A stretch of DNA of 64,000 nucleotides from NCBI GenBank assembly GCA_964589935.1, contig CAZPVD010000004.1:259487-323486 (forward strand). The letters run 5' to 3'. The position numbers and the translations under genes are program-made. Under the pieces are notes generated by a model. That model was given only the letters and a program-made list of their open reading frames with translations, was not told the origin of the DNA and made no database searches. Positions 36,021 to 44,768 of this stretch are shown piece by piece (the stretch's first letter is position 1; each line of letters starts with the position of its first letter). The DNA is from VHCN01 sp964589935. Lineage in GTDB: Bacteria > Verrucomicrobiota > Verrucomicrobiia > Limisphaerales > VHCN01.

Positions 36021-37688
36021 ATGTTGACCAAACGCCTTCTCTGTTTCCTTTCGGCACTGGCTTGGTGCCTTTCCTGCGCCGCGGCCGATGACCGTGCGAT
36101 TCTCGTCCAAGCCATCCTCAACGAGGACATCAACCAGCAGATCGAGGCCATCCGCAGGCTCGTTGGCAGCACGGATCCGGTGGTTGAACAGGTGTTGACC
36201 GCGTGGAGGGGAGGCTCCGTCTTCATCTACGAAACCAACGACACCCGCGTGCCGTTCCTGCTCGAAGCCCAAACCGACGGTGACGGCAAGGCCAATGCCG
36301 TCCGCATCGCGGACGCAAAGCCGCTCAATGATTCCGCCGGGAAGCAGCTCAAGTTCGCCGCGAACGATCTCACACCGGCGGACACCAACGCCAAGCTCCG
36401 CAAGGCCATCAAGACCACGCTCGACCTGCTCGCCGTCGGCAACCCGGTGCCCAAGATGCGGCGCGACGCCATCACCAAGCTCGGGCAGGAACAGAACGCA
36501 GACTATCTTCCCTTCTTTGCGGCACGGCTGAAAACGGAAAATGTCGGCGAAGTCAGGCTGGCGTTGACCGAGGCCATCGCCATCACGGAAATCGCGGGCG
36601 AGGACACAACGGCCCGGCTGGCGGCGATTGAACGGCTGCGCCAGATGCGTTCGATCAACGCGCTCGCTTTTCTTAAAAAACTCGAAGCCGATGCCAAAGC
36701 CGCCGCGGACAAGTATGGTTCGGACACGGTGTTCGCCGTGCACCGCGCCATCCAGCAGATCGAAAGCTACATTGCGTGGGGCAATCTGTTTGGCACGGCG
36801 TTCCGCGGATTGAGCTTGTCGGCAGTGTTGCTTGTCGCCGCGCTCGGCCTGGCCATCACCTTTGGACTGATGGGCATCATCAACATGGCGCACGGCGAAA
36901 TCATGATGGTCGGCGCTTACACCGCTTACGTGACCCAGAATGTTTTCAAGAATTGGTTCGGAACGAGTGGCGCGGGCTTTGATATGTATTTCATCGCCGC
37001 TCTCGCGGCGTCGTTTGTCGTGGCGGGTTTGGTTGGGCTGATTCTGGAACGCGGCATCATTCGCTTTCTCTACAAGCGTCCGTTGGAATCGCTGCTGGCG
37101 ACGTGGGGCGTTAGCCTGGTTTTGCAGCAAGTGTTTCGTGCCACCTTCGGCGCGGCGAACGTGCAGGTCTCGTCGCCGAGCTGGTTGAGCGGGAGCTTCG
37201 TCATCAAAGACGTGCTGCTGGCTTACAATCGCATTTTTGTCATCGGCTTCGCGTTTTTCGTCGTGCTGCTTACTTATCTGCTCCTCACGCGGACGCCACT
37301 CGGCCTGCAAATCCGCGCCGTGATGCAGAACCGCCAGATGGCCTCCGCGCTGGGCGTGCGCACCGACCGGGTCAACATGATGACGTTCGCCTTTGGCAGC
37401 GGGCTGGCGGGCATGGCAGGCGCGTGCCTCTCGCAGATCGGCAACGTCGGGCCGAGCCTCGGGCAAAACTACATCGTGGATTGTTTCATGGTGGTCGTGC
37501 TCGGTGGAGTGGGCAATCTCGTCGGCACAGTTTCCGCCGCGCTGGGCATCGGCGTCACCGACCAGATTTTGCAGCCGTGGCTGGGCGCGGTGATGGGCAA
37601 AATTACCGTGCTGGCAGGCATCATTTTATTTTTGCAGTGGCGGCCCGCCGGCCTGTTTGCAACCCGCAGCCGGAGCTTGGAAGGATGA
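36021..37688 (+). CDS. urtB: Urea ABC transporter permease UrtB
   Basis: 555 residues from ATG 36021, chosen because a signal peptide (LLCFLSALAWCLSCAAADD) begins there. As in many UrtB proteins, a soluble N-terminal part (about 25-240, helical repeat-like, AIRRLVGSTDPVVEQVL) precedes the LivH-type membrane domain. That domain starts at RGLSLSAVLLVAALGLAITF and contains GIINMAHGEIMMVGAY. It forms the urea channel with UrtC. The intergenic stretch before it has an 8-bp inverted repeat (GCCGAAAC/GTTTCGGC, 35930-35969) besides the stem-loop at 35878. Confidence 0.95.
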   Translation: MLTKRLLCFLSALAWCLSCAAADDRAILVQAILNEDINQQIEAIRRLVGSTDPVVEQVLTAWRGGSVFIYETNDTRVPFLLEAQTDGDGKANAVRIADAKPLNDSAGKQLKFAANDLTPADTNAKLRKAIKTTLDLLAVGNPVPKMRRDAITKLGQEQNADYLPFFAARLKTENVGEVRLALTEAIAITEIAGEDTTARLAAIERLRQMRSINALAFLKKLEADAKAAADKYGSDTVFAVHRAIQQIESYIAWGNLFGTAFRGLSLSAVLLVAALGLAITFGLMGIINMAHGEIMMVGAYTAYVTQNVFKNWFGTSGAGFDMYFIAALAASFVVAGLVGLILERGIIRFLYKRPLESLLATWGVSLVLQQVFRATFGAANVQVSSPSWLSGSFVIKDVLLAYNRIFVIGFAFFVVLLTYLLLTRTPLGLQIRAVMQNRQMASALGVRTDRVNMMTFAFGSGLAGMAGACLSQIGNVGPSLGQNYIVDCFMVVVLGGVGNLVGTVSAALGIGVTDQILQPWLGAVMGKITVLAGIILFLQWRPAGLFATRSRSLEG

Positions 37689-37698
37689 TCGCGGAAAA

Positions 37699-38868
37699 AT
37701 GATACGGTTTCTTTCCAAACGCGAACTGTTCGTCCTTCTGGCACTGATCCTCCTCGGCTTGGTGGTGCTGCCGTGCCTAAATGCCTTCGCGCCGCCGGGC
37801 AGTTTTTTTTACGTCAGCAATTTCTCAATCACACTTTACGGGAAGTATCTGTGTTACGCGGTGCTAGCCATCGGCGTGAACCTGCTGTGGGGCTACACGG
37901 GCCTGCTGAGTCTTGGACAGGCGCTGTTTTTTTCCCTTGGCGGCTATGCCCTTGGAATGCATCTGATGCTGATGATCGGGAAGCTCGGCCAATACAAATC
38001 CGACCTGCCCGACTTCATGGTTTTCCTCGAATTTCCAAAGCGTTTTCCTGAAACGGGCGGTCTGCCGCCGCACTGGATTCCCTTCAAGCACTTCTGGTTC
38101 GCCGCCGCCGCGGTGGTGTGGGTGCCGGCTGTGGTTGCGCTAATCTTTGGCTACCTTGCGTTTCGTTCACGCATCAAGGGTGTTTATTTTTCGATTCTCA
38201 GCCAAGCGCTCACCTATGCGGCGACGCTGATGTTTTTCCGCAACGACTTCACCTTCGGCGGCAACAACGGGCTCACGGATTTCAAATTCATCCTCGGCTA
38301 TGACGTCAATTCGCCCGCAACAAAACGCGCCCTCTACATCGCGTCAGGCATCCTGCTGCTTCTCGTCTATCTGTTTTGCCGCTGGCTCACCTCGACGAAG
38401 TTCGGCCTGATCCAGCGCGCCATGCGCGACAGCGAGAACCGTGTGCTCTTTTCCGGCTACGCCACGGCGAACTTCAAACTGTTTGTCTTCGTGCTGTCCG
38501 CTGTCATCTGCGGCCTTGGCGGCGCGTTGTTCGTTCCGCAGGTGGGCATCATCAATCCCAGCGAGATGGCGCCGGACAAATCGCTGGAAGCGGTCGTGTG
38601 GTGTGCGGTCGGCGGGCGTGGCAGTTTGCTCGGCCCCATTCTCGGCGCTGTTAGTGTCAACGCGCTCAAGAGCTACGCGACACACAAGTTCGCCGAGCAA
38701 TGGCTCTACCTCCTCGGCGGGCTGTTTATTTTCGCCACGCTGTTCATGCCCAAGGGCATCGTCGGCCTGCCGGAGCAGTTCAGCGGACTGATGAAACGCC
38801 TGTTCAAAAAGCCGGCCATGGTCGCGCCCGTCCCGCCCGCCGGAGTGGAAACGGCAAAAAAAGAATGA
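37699..38868 (+). CDS. urtC: Urea ABC transporter permease UrtC
   Basis: 389 residues from ATG 37699, 10 bases after urtB. LivM-type permease with several hydrophobic helices; conserved stretches are LWGYTGLLSLGQALFFSLGG, FRSRIKGVYFSILSQALTYA, and AVICGLGGALFVPQVG with NPSEMAPDKSLEAVVW. The stop overlaps the urtD start (ATGA). It pairs with UrtB in the inner membrane. Confidence 0.95.
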   Translation: MIRFLSKRELFVLLALILLGLVVLPCLNAFAPPGSFFYVSNFSITLYGKYLCYAVLAIGVNLLWGYTGLLSLGQALFFSLGGYALGMHLMLMIGKLGQYKSDLPDFMVFLEFPKRFPETGGLPPHWIPFKHFWFAAAAVVWVPAVVALIFGYLAFRSRIKGVYFSILSQALTYAATLMFFRNDFTFGGNNGLTDFKFILGYDVNSPATKRALYIASGILLLLVYLFCRWLTSTKFGLIQRAMRDSENRVLFSGYATANFKLFVFVLSAVICGLGGALFVPQVGIINPSEMAPDKSLEAVVWCAVGGRGSLLGPILGAVSVNALKSYATHKFAEQWLYLLGGLFIFATLFMPKGIVGLPEQFSGLMKRLFKKPAMVAPVPPAGVETAKKE

Positions 38869-39635
38869 GCCACCACCCCCGCGAATTCATCCTCACTCTG
38901 GAAGGAGTGAACAAGACGTTTGACGGCTTCAAAGCGATCAACGACCTGACCTTTTACATGGATGAAGGCGAGCTGCGCGTCGTCATCGGCCCGAACGGCG
39001 CGGGCAAGAGCACGATGCTGGACATCATCACCGGCCGCACCGCGCCTGATTCCGGCAAGGTTGAATTTGGGCGTGACACGGATCTCACCGCATTGAACGA
39101 GGCCCAAATCACCCGGCTTGGCATCGGGCGCAAATTCCAGACACCGTCGGTCTATATTGACCACACTGTCTTTGAGAACATCTGGCTTTCGCTCGAAGGC
39201 TCGCGCAGCGTGTGGAGCACGTTGGTGTCACGGCTCACATCTTCGCAGCGCGACCGCATCCAGCAGGTTCTTGAAACAATCGCGCTAGCCGACAAGGGCC
39301 AATGGAAGGCGGGGAATCTGTCGCACGGCCAGAAGCAGTGGCTCGAAATCGGCATGTTGCTCGCCCAGAATCCCAAGCTGCTGCTCGTAGACGAACCCGC
39401 CGCCGGCATGACCGACGAGGAGACACACAAGACCGGCGAACTGCTTGTCAGCCTCGCAGGCAGGCACAGCATCATCGTCATCGAGCATGACATGACGTTC
39501 GTCCGCCAGATCGCGCGAAAAGTCACCGTGCTGCATCAAGGCAGCGTTCTCTGCGAAGGCAACGTGGACCAGGTGCAGAATGACGAGCGCGTCATCGAGG
39601 TGTATCTCGGCCGCAAAAAAAAGGACAAGCACTGA
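38865..39635 (+). CDS. urtD: Urea ABC transporter ATP-binding protein UrtD
   Basis: 256 residues from ATG 38865, overlapping urtC by four bases. Walker A is GPNGAGKST, the Q-loop region FQTPSVY, the signature LSHGQKQWLEIGMLL (SHGQ in place of SGGQ, as usual in UrtD), Walker B LLLVDEPAAGM and the switch His in IEHDM. One of two cytoplasmic ATPases driving urea uptake. Confidence 0.95.
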   Translation: MSHHPREFILTLEGVNKTFDGFKAINDLTFYMDEGELRVVIGPNGAGKSTMLDIITGRTAPDSGKVEFGRDTDLTALNEAQITRLGIGRKFQTPSVYIDHTVFENIWLSLEGSRSVWSTLVSRLTSSQRDRIQQVLETIALADKGQWKAGNLSHGQKQWLEIGMLLAQNPKLLLVDEPAAGMTDEETHKTGELLVSLAGRHSIIVIEHDMTFVRQIARKVTVLHQGSVLCEGNVDQVQNDERVIEVYLGRKKKDKH

Positions 39636-40330
39636 TGCTGGCGCTTGCAAACATCTCCGTTTCCTACGATGGCTCGCGCATTCTGCGCGGCGTGAACCTC
39701 ACCGTGCCGGAACGCAGCCTCGTCTGTCTGATGGGCCGCAACGGCGTCGGCAAGACCACCACGCTCAAATCCATAATCGGCTTGGTGAAGACGGATTCGG
39801 GCCAGATCAAGCTCGCCGGCAGGGAAATGGAAAACTTGAAGCCTGATGAGCGCGCCCGCTGCGGAATTGGCTACGTGCCACAGGGGCGCGACATCTTTCC
39901 GAACCTCACAGTCTGGGAGAATTTGAAGATCAGCCTCGTCGTCCACGGCACGAAGACCAACGGTCAGGTGGACCGCGTGCTGGAGTTGTTTCCCATTCTC
40001 AAGGAAATGCTTCAGCGCAAAGGCGGCGTCCTCAGCGGCGGCCAGCAGCAGCAGCTCGCCATCGCGCGCGCGCTGCTCACCGATCCAAAGGTGCTCATCC
40101 TCGACGAGCCGACGGAGGGTATCCAGCCCAACATCATTGATCAGATTGGCGAAACGCTGCTGAAGATCAAGCGCGAGGGCAAAATCAGCATCTTGCTCGT
40201 CGAGCAATATCTCGATTTCTGTCTTGGCGTGGGCGACAGCTTTTACATTATGGATCGCGGCGCCATTGTCGCCGAAGGCCCGATCTCGCATTTGAACGAC
40301 GACATCGTAAAACAACATCTCACTGTATGA
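39635..40330 (+). CDS. urtE: Urea ABC transporter ATP-binding protein UrtE
   Basis: 231 residues, start overlapping the urtD stop by one base (TGATG). Walker A is GRNGVGKTT, the signature LSGGQQQQLAIARAL, Walker B VLILDEPTEGIQ, and the switch region LLVEQYLDF. It is the second ATPase of the urea importer. The stop overlaps the next start by four bases. Confidence 0.95.
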   Translation: MLALANISVSYDGSRILRGVNLTVPERSLVCLMGRNGVGKTTTLKSIIGLVKTDSGQIKLAGREMENLKPDERARCGIGYVPQGRDIFPNLTVWENLKISLVVHGTKTNGQVDRVLELFPILKEMLQRKGGVLSGGQQQQLAIARALLTDPKVLILDEPTEGIQPNIIDQIGETLLKIKREGKISILLVEQYLDFCLGVGDSFYIMDRGAIVAEGPISHLNDDIVKQHLTV

Positions 40331-40635
40331 AATCCGGGACACATTCCTTCCACCGCCTTAAGTTTCTTATGCAAACATTTCAGTTTGCAGCCGCCGCCGC
40401 GGGCCTGCTCGCATGGGCTTCGCCGGCCGGCGCTCATCCGGGCCATTCGCTCACCGAGGCCAGCCCCGCTCACCTGCTCACAAGCCCGGATCATCTCCTC
40501 GTGTTGCTGCTGCTCGCGGGCGCGCTAGGCGTTGCAGCACAATTCGTCCATCGTCGGCTCCCACGCCGCCTCCTGCAGTTCGGCGCAGTCGTGGCCGTTC
40601 TCGGCGCGGCGGCGCTTTGCGGAATGCGCCCGTGA
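40327..40635 (+). CDS. Short HupE/UreJ-like membrane protein
   Basis: 102 residues from ATG 40327 (overlap with urtE) or 88 from ATG 40369, where the signal peptide proper starts (FAAAAAGLLAWASPAGA). The sequence AHPGHSLTEASPAHLLTSPD with DHLLVLLLLAGALG recalls the N-terminal half of HupE/UreJ nickel-permease-like proteins, but only one or two membrane helices are left. It is embedded between urtE and ureD with overlapping stops and starts, so it is surely made together with urease. A role in nickel handling is plausible, not shown. Confidence 0.7.
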   Translation: MKSGTHSFHRLKFLMQTFQFAAAAAGLLAWASPAGAHPGHSLTEASPAHLLTSPDHLLVLLLLAGALGVAAQFVHRRLPRRLLQFGAVVAVLGAAALCGMRP

Positions 40636-41489
40636 CATTGGAAACGCCAGGAACGGCATCGTCTCGCTTCGTCTCAGGCCGAAGCGGTCTGGAGGTGTCG
40701 AATGTCGCGGGCCTCAGCGCGGCAACCACGGCTTGGGCGTGCAGTCCGTTGAAACTGCTCGTTCCACGCCCGCGCGGCGAAAGTGTCTGGGCTTACCTCA
40801 GCAGCTTCGGCGGCGGGATGGTCGCGGGCGATGAAACGGCCTTCGACATTGAGCTTCAACCGAACACGCGTTGCTTCATCAGCACCCAGGCTTCGACCAA
40901 AATTTACCGGAACCCCGCGCGCCGCCCCTGCTCGCATCGCGTTCGCGCCGAAGTCGGCGAGAACAGCGTGCTGGTGCTCGCGCCCGACCCGGTTCAATCG
41001 TTCGCAGATTCCGTTTTCAACCAGCGTCAGGAGATTCTTCTACACCCAACCGCCGGCCTCGTGCTTCTCGACTGGTATTGCTCAGGCCGCGTCGCGCGCG
41101 GCGAGCGATGGGCCTTCACGCAATACGCCAGCCGTGTGGAAATTTGGAATACCGATTCGCGCCGCCTGTTCCTCGATTCCGTGTTGCTCAATTCCGCGTG
41201 TGGCCCGCTTGACGCCCCGATGCGGCTGGGCCGCTTCAACTGCCTTGCGATGCTGTTGCTCCTTGGGCCGCCTCTGCAAGCGAGCGCTCAGATGCTTCTC
41301 CGCGAACTCGGCGAGCACTCGGTCGAGCGCCGTCACCCGCTCATCACCAGCGCCAGCCCGGTGCAGGAGCATGGTGCAATGCTCCGCGTCGCCGGTGAAA
41401 GTGTTGAGCAAGTCGCGCATGAGCTGCATCATCACCTGAAATCTCTGGCCGCGCTGCTTGGTGACGACCCGTTCGCGCGAAAATGGTAA
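40632..41489 (+). CDS. ureD: Urease accessory protein UreD
   Basis: 285 residues from GTG 40632, which overlaps the previous stop (GTGA). UreD/UreH features: SPLKLLVPRPRG, YLSSFGGGMVAGDE, STQASTKIYRNP, LLDWYCSGRVARGE and CLAMLLLLGP. It forms the scaffold with UreF and UreG that delivers nickel to apo-urease. It lies 12 bases before the structural gene. Confidence 0.93.
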   Translation: MTLETPGTASSRFVSGRSGLEVSNVAGLSAATTAWACSPLKLLVPRPRGESVWAYLSSFGGGMVAGDETAFDIELQPNTRCFISTQASTKIYRNPARRPCSHRVRAEVGENSVLVLAPDPVQSFADSVFNQRQEILLHPTAGLVLLDWYCSGRVARGERWAFTQYASRVEIWNTDSRRLFLDSVLLNSACGPLDAPMRLGRFNCLAMLLLLGPPLQASAQMLLRELGEHSVERRHPLITSASPVQEHGAMLRVAGESVEQVAHELHHHLKSLAALLGDDPFARKW

Positions 41490-41501
41490 AACGATCTGGC
41501 T

Positions 41502-42254
41502 ATGCACCTCTCGCCCCGTGAACTCGACAAATTGACGCTGCACCAGGCTGGCTTTCTCGCGCAGAAACGCCTCGCGCGCGGCCTGCGTCTCAATCATCCC
41601 GAAGCCGTCGCGCTCATTGCCACCGTGATTTTGGAATTTATCCGCGATGGAAAAGGCGTCGCGGAACTGATGAATCTCGGCCGCCAGCTTCTCGGACGAA
41701 ACCAGGTTATGCCCGGTGTGCCTGAGATGATTTACGACGTGCAAGTCGAAGGCACTTTTCCCGACGGCTCGAAGCTCGTGACCGTGCATCATCCGATTGC
41801 CAGCGAGAATGGAAATCTCGCGCTCGCGTTGCACGGAAGTTTTCTGCCCGTGCCGAAACTTTCCGTGTTCAAGCCTGTTGCTGAAGAACCCATCCCTGGC
41901 ACCAGCGAAATCAAAGACGGCGAAATCGAACTCAACACCGGTCGCGCTACGGCGGAGATTCCTGTCACGAATCTCGGCGACCGCCCGATCCAAGTCGGCA
42001 GCCATTACCATTTCATCGAGACGAACGCGTCGTTGCAATTCGATCGCGGCGCAACTTACGGCAAACGCCTCGACATTCCAGCGGGCACGGCAGTTCGCTT
42101 TGAACCGGGTGAAACCAAGACCGTGAAGCTGGTTGAGATCGCGGGCAAGAAAGTCATTCGTGGCGGTAACAATCTGGCGAGCGGTAAAGTTTCTGCCGTA
42201 GGCAAGAAAGCCGCGCTGAAGCGAGTGAAGCAGAAGAATTTCTCGAACCAATAG
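41502..42254 (+). CDS. ureAB: Fused urease gamma-beta subunit (UreAB)
   Basis: 250 residues. Residues 1-100 are the gamma subunit (MHLSPRELDKLTLHQAGFLA, NHPEAVALIATVILEFIRDG, QVMPGVPEMIYDVQVEGTFP). From about 130 on is the beta subunit (PGTSEIKDGEIELNTGR, VTNLGDRPIQVGSHYHFIE, GTAVRFEPGETK). The fusion is as in Helicobacter UreA, joined by a linker near residue 120. The C-terminal tail (KVSAVGKKAALKRVKQK) is Lys-rich. Non-catalytic but needed for the urease trimer. Confidence 0.95.
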   Translation: MHLSPRELDKLTLHQAGFLAQKRLARGLRLNHPEAVALIATVILEFIRDGKGVAELMNLGRQLLGRNQVMPGVPEMIYDVQVEGTFPDGSKLVTVHHPIASENGNLALALHGSFLPVPKLSVFKPVAEEPIPGTSEIKDGEIELNTGRATAEIPVTNLGDRPIQVGSHYHFIETNASLQFDRGATYGKRLDIPAGTAVRFEPGETKTVKLVEIAGKKVIRGGNNLASGKVSAVGKKAALKRVKQKNFSNQ

Positions 42255-42261
42255 CCCTATT

Positions 42262-43977
42262 ATGTCGCATAAAATGAAACGCACGCACTACGCCGACATG
42301 TTCGGCCCGACGACCGGCGACAAAGTCCGGCTCGGCGACACGTCGCTCATTCTCGAAGTCGAAAAGGATTTCACCGTCTATGGCGACGAATGCAAGTTTG
42401 GTGGCGGCAAAGTCATCCGCGAAGGCATGGGCCAGGCCGCCGGCATCGGCGCTAAGGATGCGCTGGATTGCGTCATCACCAATGCGCTGGTTGTGGATTA
42501 CACCGGCATTTACAAAGCTGACATCGGCATCAAGAACGGCCTTATCTCCGGCATCGGCAAAGCGGGCAATCCCGACATGATGGCGGGCGTGACGAAGGGA
42601 ATGATAGTTGGTGTCACGACGGAAGTCATCGCGGGCGAAGGCTTGATTCTCACGGCGGGAGGACTCGACACGCACATCCATTTCATCTGCCCGCAACAGG
42701 CGCATGAAGCTATCGCCGCCGGACTCACGACGATGGTCGGCGGCGGCACTGGCCCGGCGGTCGGCACTTGCGCGACGACCTGCACGCCCGCGCCGTTTTA
42801 TTTCAAGGCAATGTTACAGGCGGTGGATTCGCTCCCGCTCAACTTCGGTTTCACCGGCAAAGGCAACACCGCCATGCCCGCCGGTTTGCCCGAGCAGATC
42901 GCCGCTGGCGCGATTGGCCTGAAGCTCCACGAAGACTGGGGCACGACGCCCGCCGCGATTGATTGCTGCCTCACGATGGCGGACAAGCACGATGTGCAAG
43001 TGACGATCCACACGGACACATTGAACGAATCCACGTTCGTCGAAGGCACGATTGCCGCGTTCAAGGGCCGCACGATTCACACGTATCACAGCGAAGGCGC
43101 GGGCGGCGGTCACGCGCCGGACATCATCCGCATCTGCGGCGAGCCGAACGTGCTGCCGAGTTCCACGAATCCGACTCGGCCTTACACGGTCAACACGATT
43201 GATGAGCATCTCGACATGCTGATGGTTTGCCATCATCTCGATCCGAATCTGCCGGAGGACGTGGCGTTTGCCGAGAGTCGCATTCGCGGCGAGACCATCG
43301 CGGCGGAAGATATTTTGCACGACATGGGAGCGATCAGCATGATGAGTTCGGATTCGCAGGCGATGGGCCGCATCGGCGAAGCCATCACGCGATCCTGGCA
43401 GACGGCGGATAAAATGAAACAACAACGCGGTCGCCTTGCTGAAGAAAAAGGCGACAACGACAACGTCCGCATCAAGCGTTACCTCTCAAAATACACGATC
43501 AACCCCGCGCTCGCCCACGGCATGGCGCATATCATCGGTTCGATTGAAACAGGCAAGCTCGCTGATCTCGTGTTGTGGAAACCCGCAATGTTCGGCGCGA
43601 AACCGGAGATGGTTGTCAAAGGCGGTGTCATCGCTTGGGCGCAGATGGGCGATCCGAACGCGAGCATTCCCACGCCGCAACCGGTGTTCATGCGGCCGAT
43701 GTTCGGCGCGTTCGGTCGTGCGATGGGCATGACCTCGATTGCATTCGTCAGCAAACTCGCGAAGCAGAAGAACGTCGGCAAAGCCTACGGCCTGACCAAG
43801 CGCGTCGAAGCCGTGAAAGGTTGTCGCAAAGTCGGTAAGAAAGACCTCAAGTGGAACAACGCGATGCCGAAGATCACGGTTGATCCCGAAACTTACGAAG
43901 TCCGCGCCGACGGCGAACTTCTCATGTGCGAACCGGCGAAGGTTCTGCCGCTGGCGCAGCGCTATCAATTATTTTAA
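42262..43977 (+). CDS. ureC: Urease alpha (catalytic) subunit
   Basis: 571 residues, 7 bases after ureAB. MFGPTTGDKVRLGDT is the usual start of the mature fold. Nickel and catalytic elements are present: GGLDTHIHFICPQ, the carbamylated Lys221 in GAIGLKLHEDWGTTP, HTDTLNES, HTYHSEGAGGGHAPDI, and the mobile-flap Cys323 and His in MVCHHLDPNLPED. The enzyme hydrolyses urea to ammonia and carbamate in the cytoplasm. It appears intact and, together with UrtABCDE, gives a complete urea-nitrogen route. Confidence 0.98.
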   Translation: MSHKMKRTHYADMFGPTTGDKVRLGDTSLILEVEKDFTVYGDECKFGGGKVIREGMGQAAGIGAKDALDCVITNALVVDYTGIYKADIGIKNGLISGIGKAGNPDMMAGVTKGMIVGVTTEVIAGEGLILTAGGLDTHIHFICPQQAHEAIAAGLTTMVGGGTGPAVGTCATTCTPAPFYFKAMLQAVDSLPLNFGFTGKGNTAMPAGLPEQIAAGAIGLKLHEDWGTTPAAIDCCLTMADKHDVQVTIHTDTLNESTFVEGTIAAFKGRTIHTYHSEGAGGGHAPDIIRICGEPNVLPSSTNPTRPYTVNTIDEHLDMLMVCHHLDPNLPEDVAFAESRIRGETIAAEDILHDMGAISMMSSDSQAMGRIGEAITRSWQTADKMKQQRGRLAEEKGDNDNVRIKRYLSKYTINPALAHGMAHIIGSIETGKLADLVLWKPAMFGAKPEMVVKGGVIAWAQMGDPNASIPTPQPVFMRPMFGAFGRAMGMTSIAFVSKLAKQKNVGKAYGLTKRVEAVKGCRKVGKKDLKWNNAMPKITVDPETYEVRADGELLMCEPAKVLPLAQRYQLF

Positions 43978-43979
43978 CC

Positions 43980-44756
43980 ATGTCACGCGTGTCCCGCATC
44001 AATGGTCATGGACGGCACCGCGAGGGAACCGCAGTCAAAATTATCCGTCGCCGATCGCAAGCCGCCAGAATAAATCACTCATCCGTTTCCCCGTCGGCTA
44101 AACAAAACGATGACCACTGGTTGCTTTGGCAAGTGGCGGATTCCGCGTTTCCCACCGGTGGTTTCGCTCATTCGCTGGGGCTGGAGGCGGCTTGGCAGCA
44201 TGCCGAAGTCCGCAACCGCATCGAACTGGTTTCGTTTATCGAAGCAGGCTTGCAACAACTTGGCCACGCGAGCCTGCCATTCGTAATGGCGGCGTTTGAT
44301 GCGCCTGAAAAGCTCGGCGAAGTTGATTCGCTTTGCGATGTGTTTACCAGCAACCACGTCGCAAACCGCGCCAGCCGTTTGCAAGGCCGCGCCTTTCTGA
44401 CGGCGGCGGAGCGAATCTTCAAATCAGAAACTGAAAATCGGAAATCGGAAGTCCAATTTGCCCACTTCGCGCCCGTTTTCGGTGCGAGCTTTCGACGGCT
44501 GGAGGTTTCACGCGAAACGACCATGCGCCTGTTTTTTTTCAACCACCTGCGCGGCGTGCTCGCGGCTGCTGTGCGCTTGAACATCGTCGGTCCAATCGAG
44601 GCGCAGATGTTGCAGCAAAGGCTGTCGCGGAGAGCGGAAATGATTTTGAGACGCTGTGAATCTCTGACGCTTGAAGACATCGCACAAACCGCGCCGTTGC
44701 TTGATTTGTGGCAAGGCGCGCAGGACCGGCTTTATTCGCGACTTTTCCAAAGTTAA
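43980..44756 (+). CDS. ureF: Urease accessory protein UreF
   Basis: 258 residues from ATG 43980, 2 bases after ureC. The core begins at WLLWQVADSAFPTGGFAHSL after a basic extension of about 45 residues. Helical segments such as FIEAGLQQLGHASLPFVMAA and VLAAAVRLNIVGPIEAQML follow. A short Lys/Glu/Ser-rich insert (KSETENRKSE, about residue 148) is encoded by the AT-rich repeat at 44421. It acts as a GTPase-modulating partner of UreG in the nickel-insertion complex. Confidence 0.9.
   Translation: MSRVSRINGHGRHREGTAVKIIRRRSQAARINHSSVSPSAKQNDDHWLLWQVADSAFPTGGFAHSLGLEAAWQHAEVRNRIELVSFIEAGLQQLGHASLPFVMAAFDAPEKLGEVDSLCDVFTSNHVANRASRLQGRAFLTAAERIFKSETENRKSEVQFAHFAPVFGASFRRLEVSRETTMRLFFFNHLRGVLAAAVRLNIVGPIEAQMLQQRLSRRAEMILRRCESLTLEDIAQTAPLLDLWQGAQDRLYSRLFQS
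44421..44451 (+). repeat. Short AT-rich repeat inside ureF, copy 2
   Basis: AAATCAGAAACTGAAAAT, then two CGGAAAT-like units. The first 18 bases match 17 with the copy at the urtA start (34601-34618). It adds a hydrophilic insert to UreF without breaking the frame. Confidence 0.4.
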
Positions 44757-44768
44757 CCCGCGACCAGC

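Noticed and set aside
36018..37466. 482-codon open frame opposite urtB
   Set aside because: Antisense to well-supported permease sequence; composition rich in Arg, His and Gln, typical of shadows.
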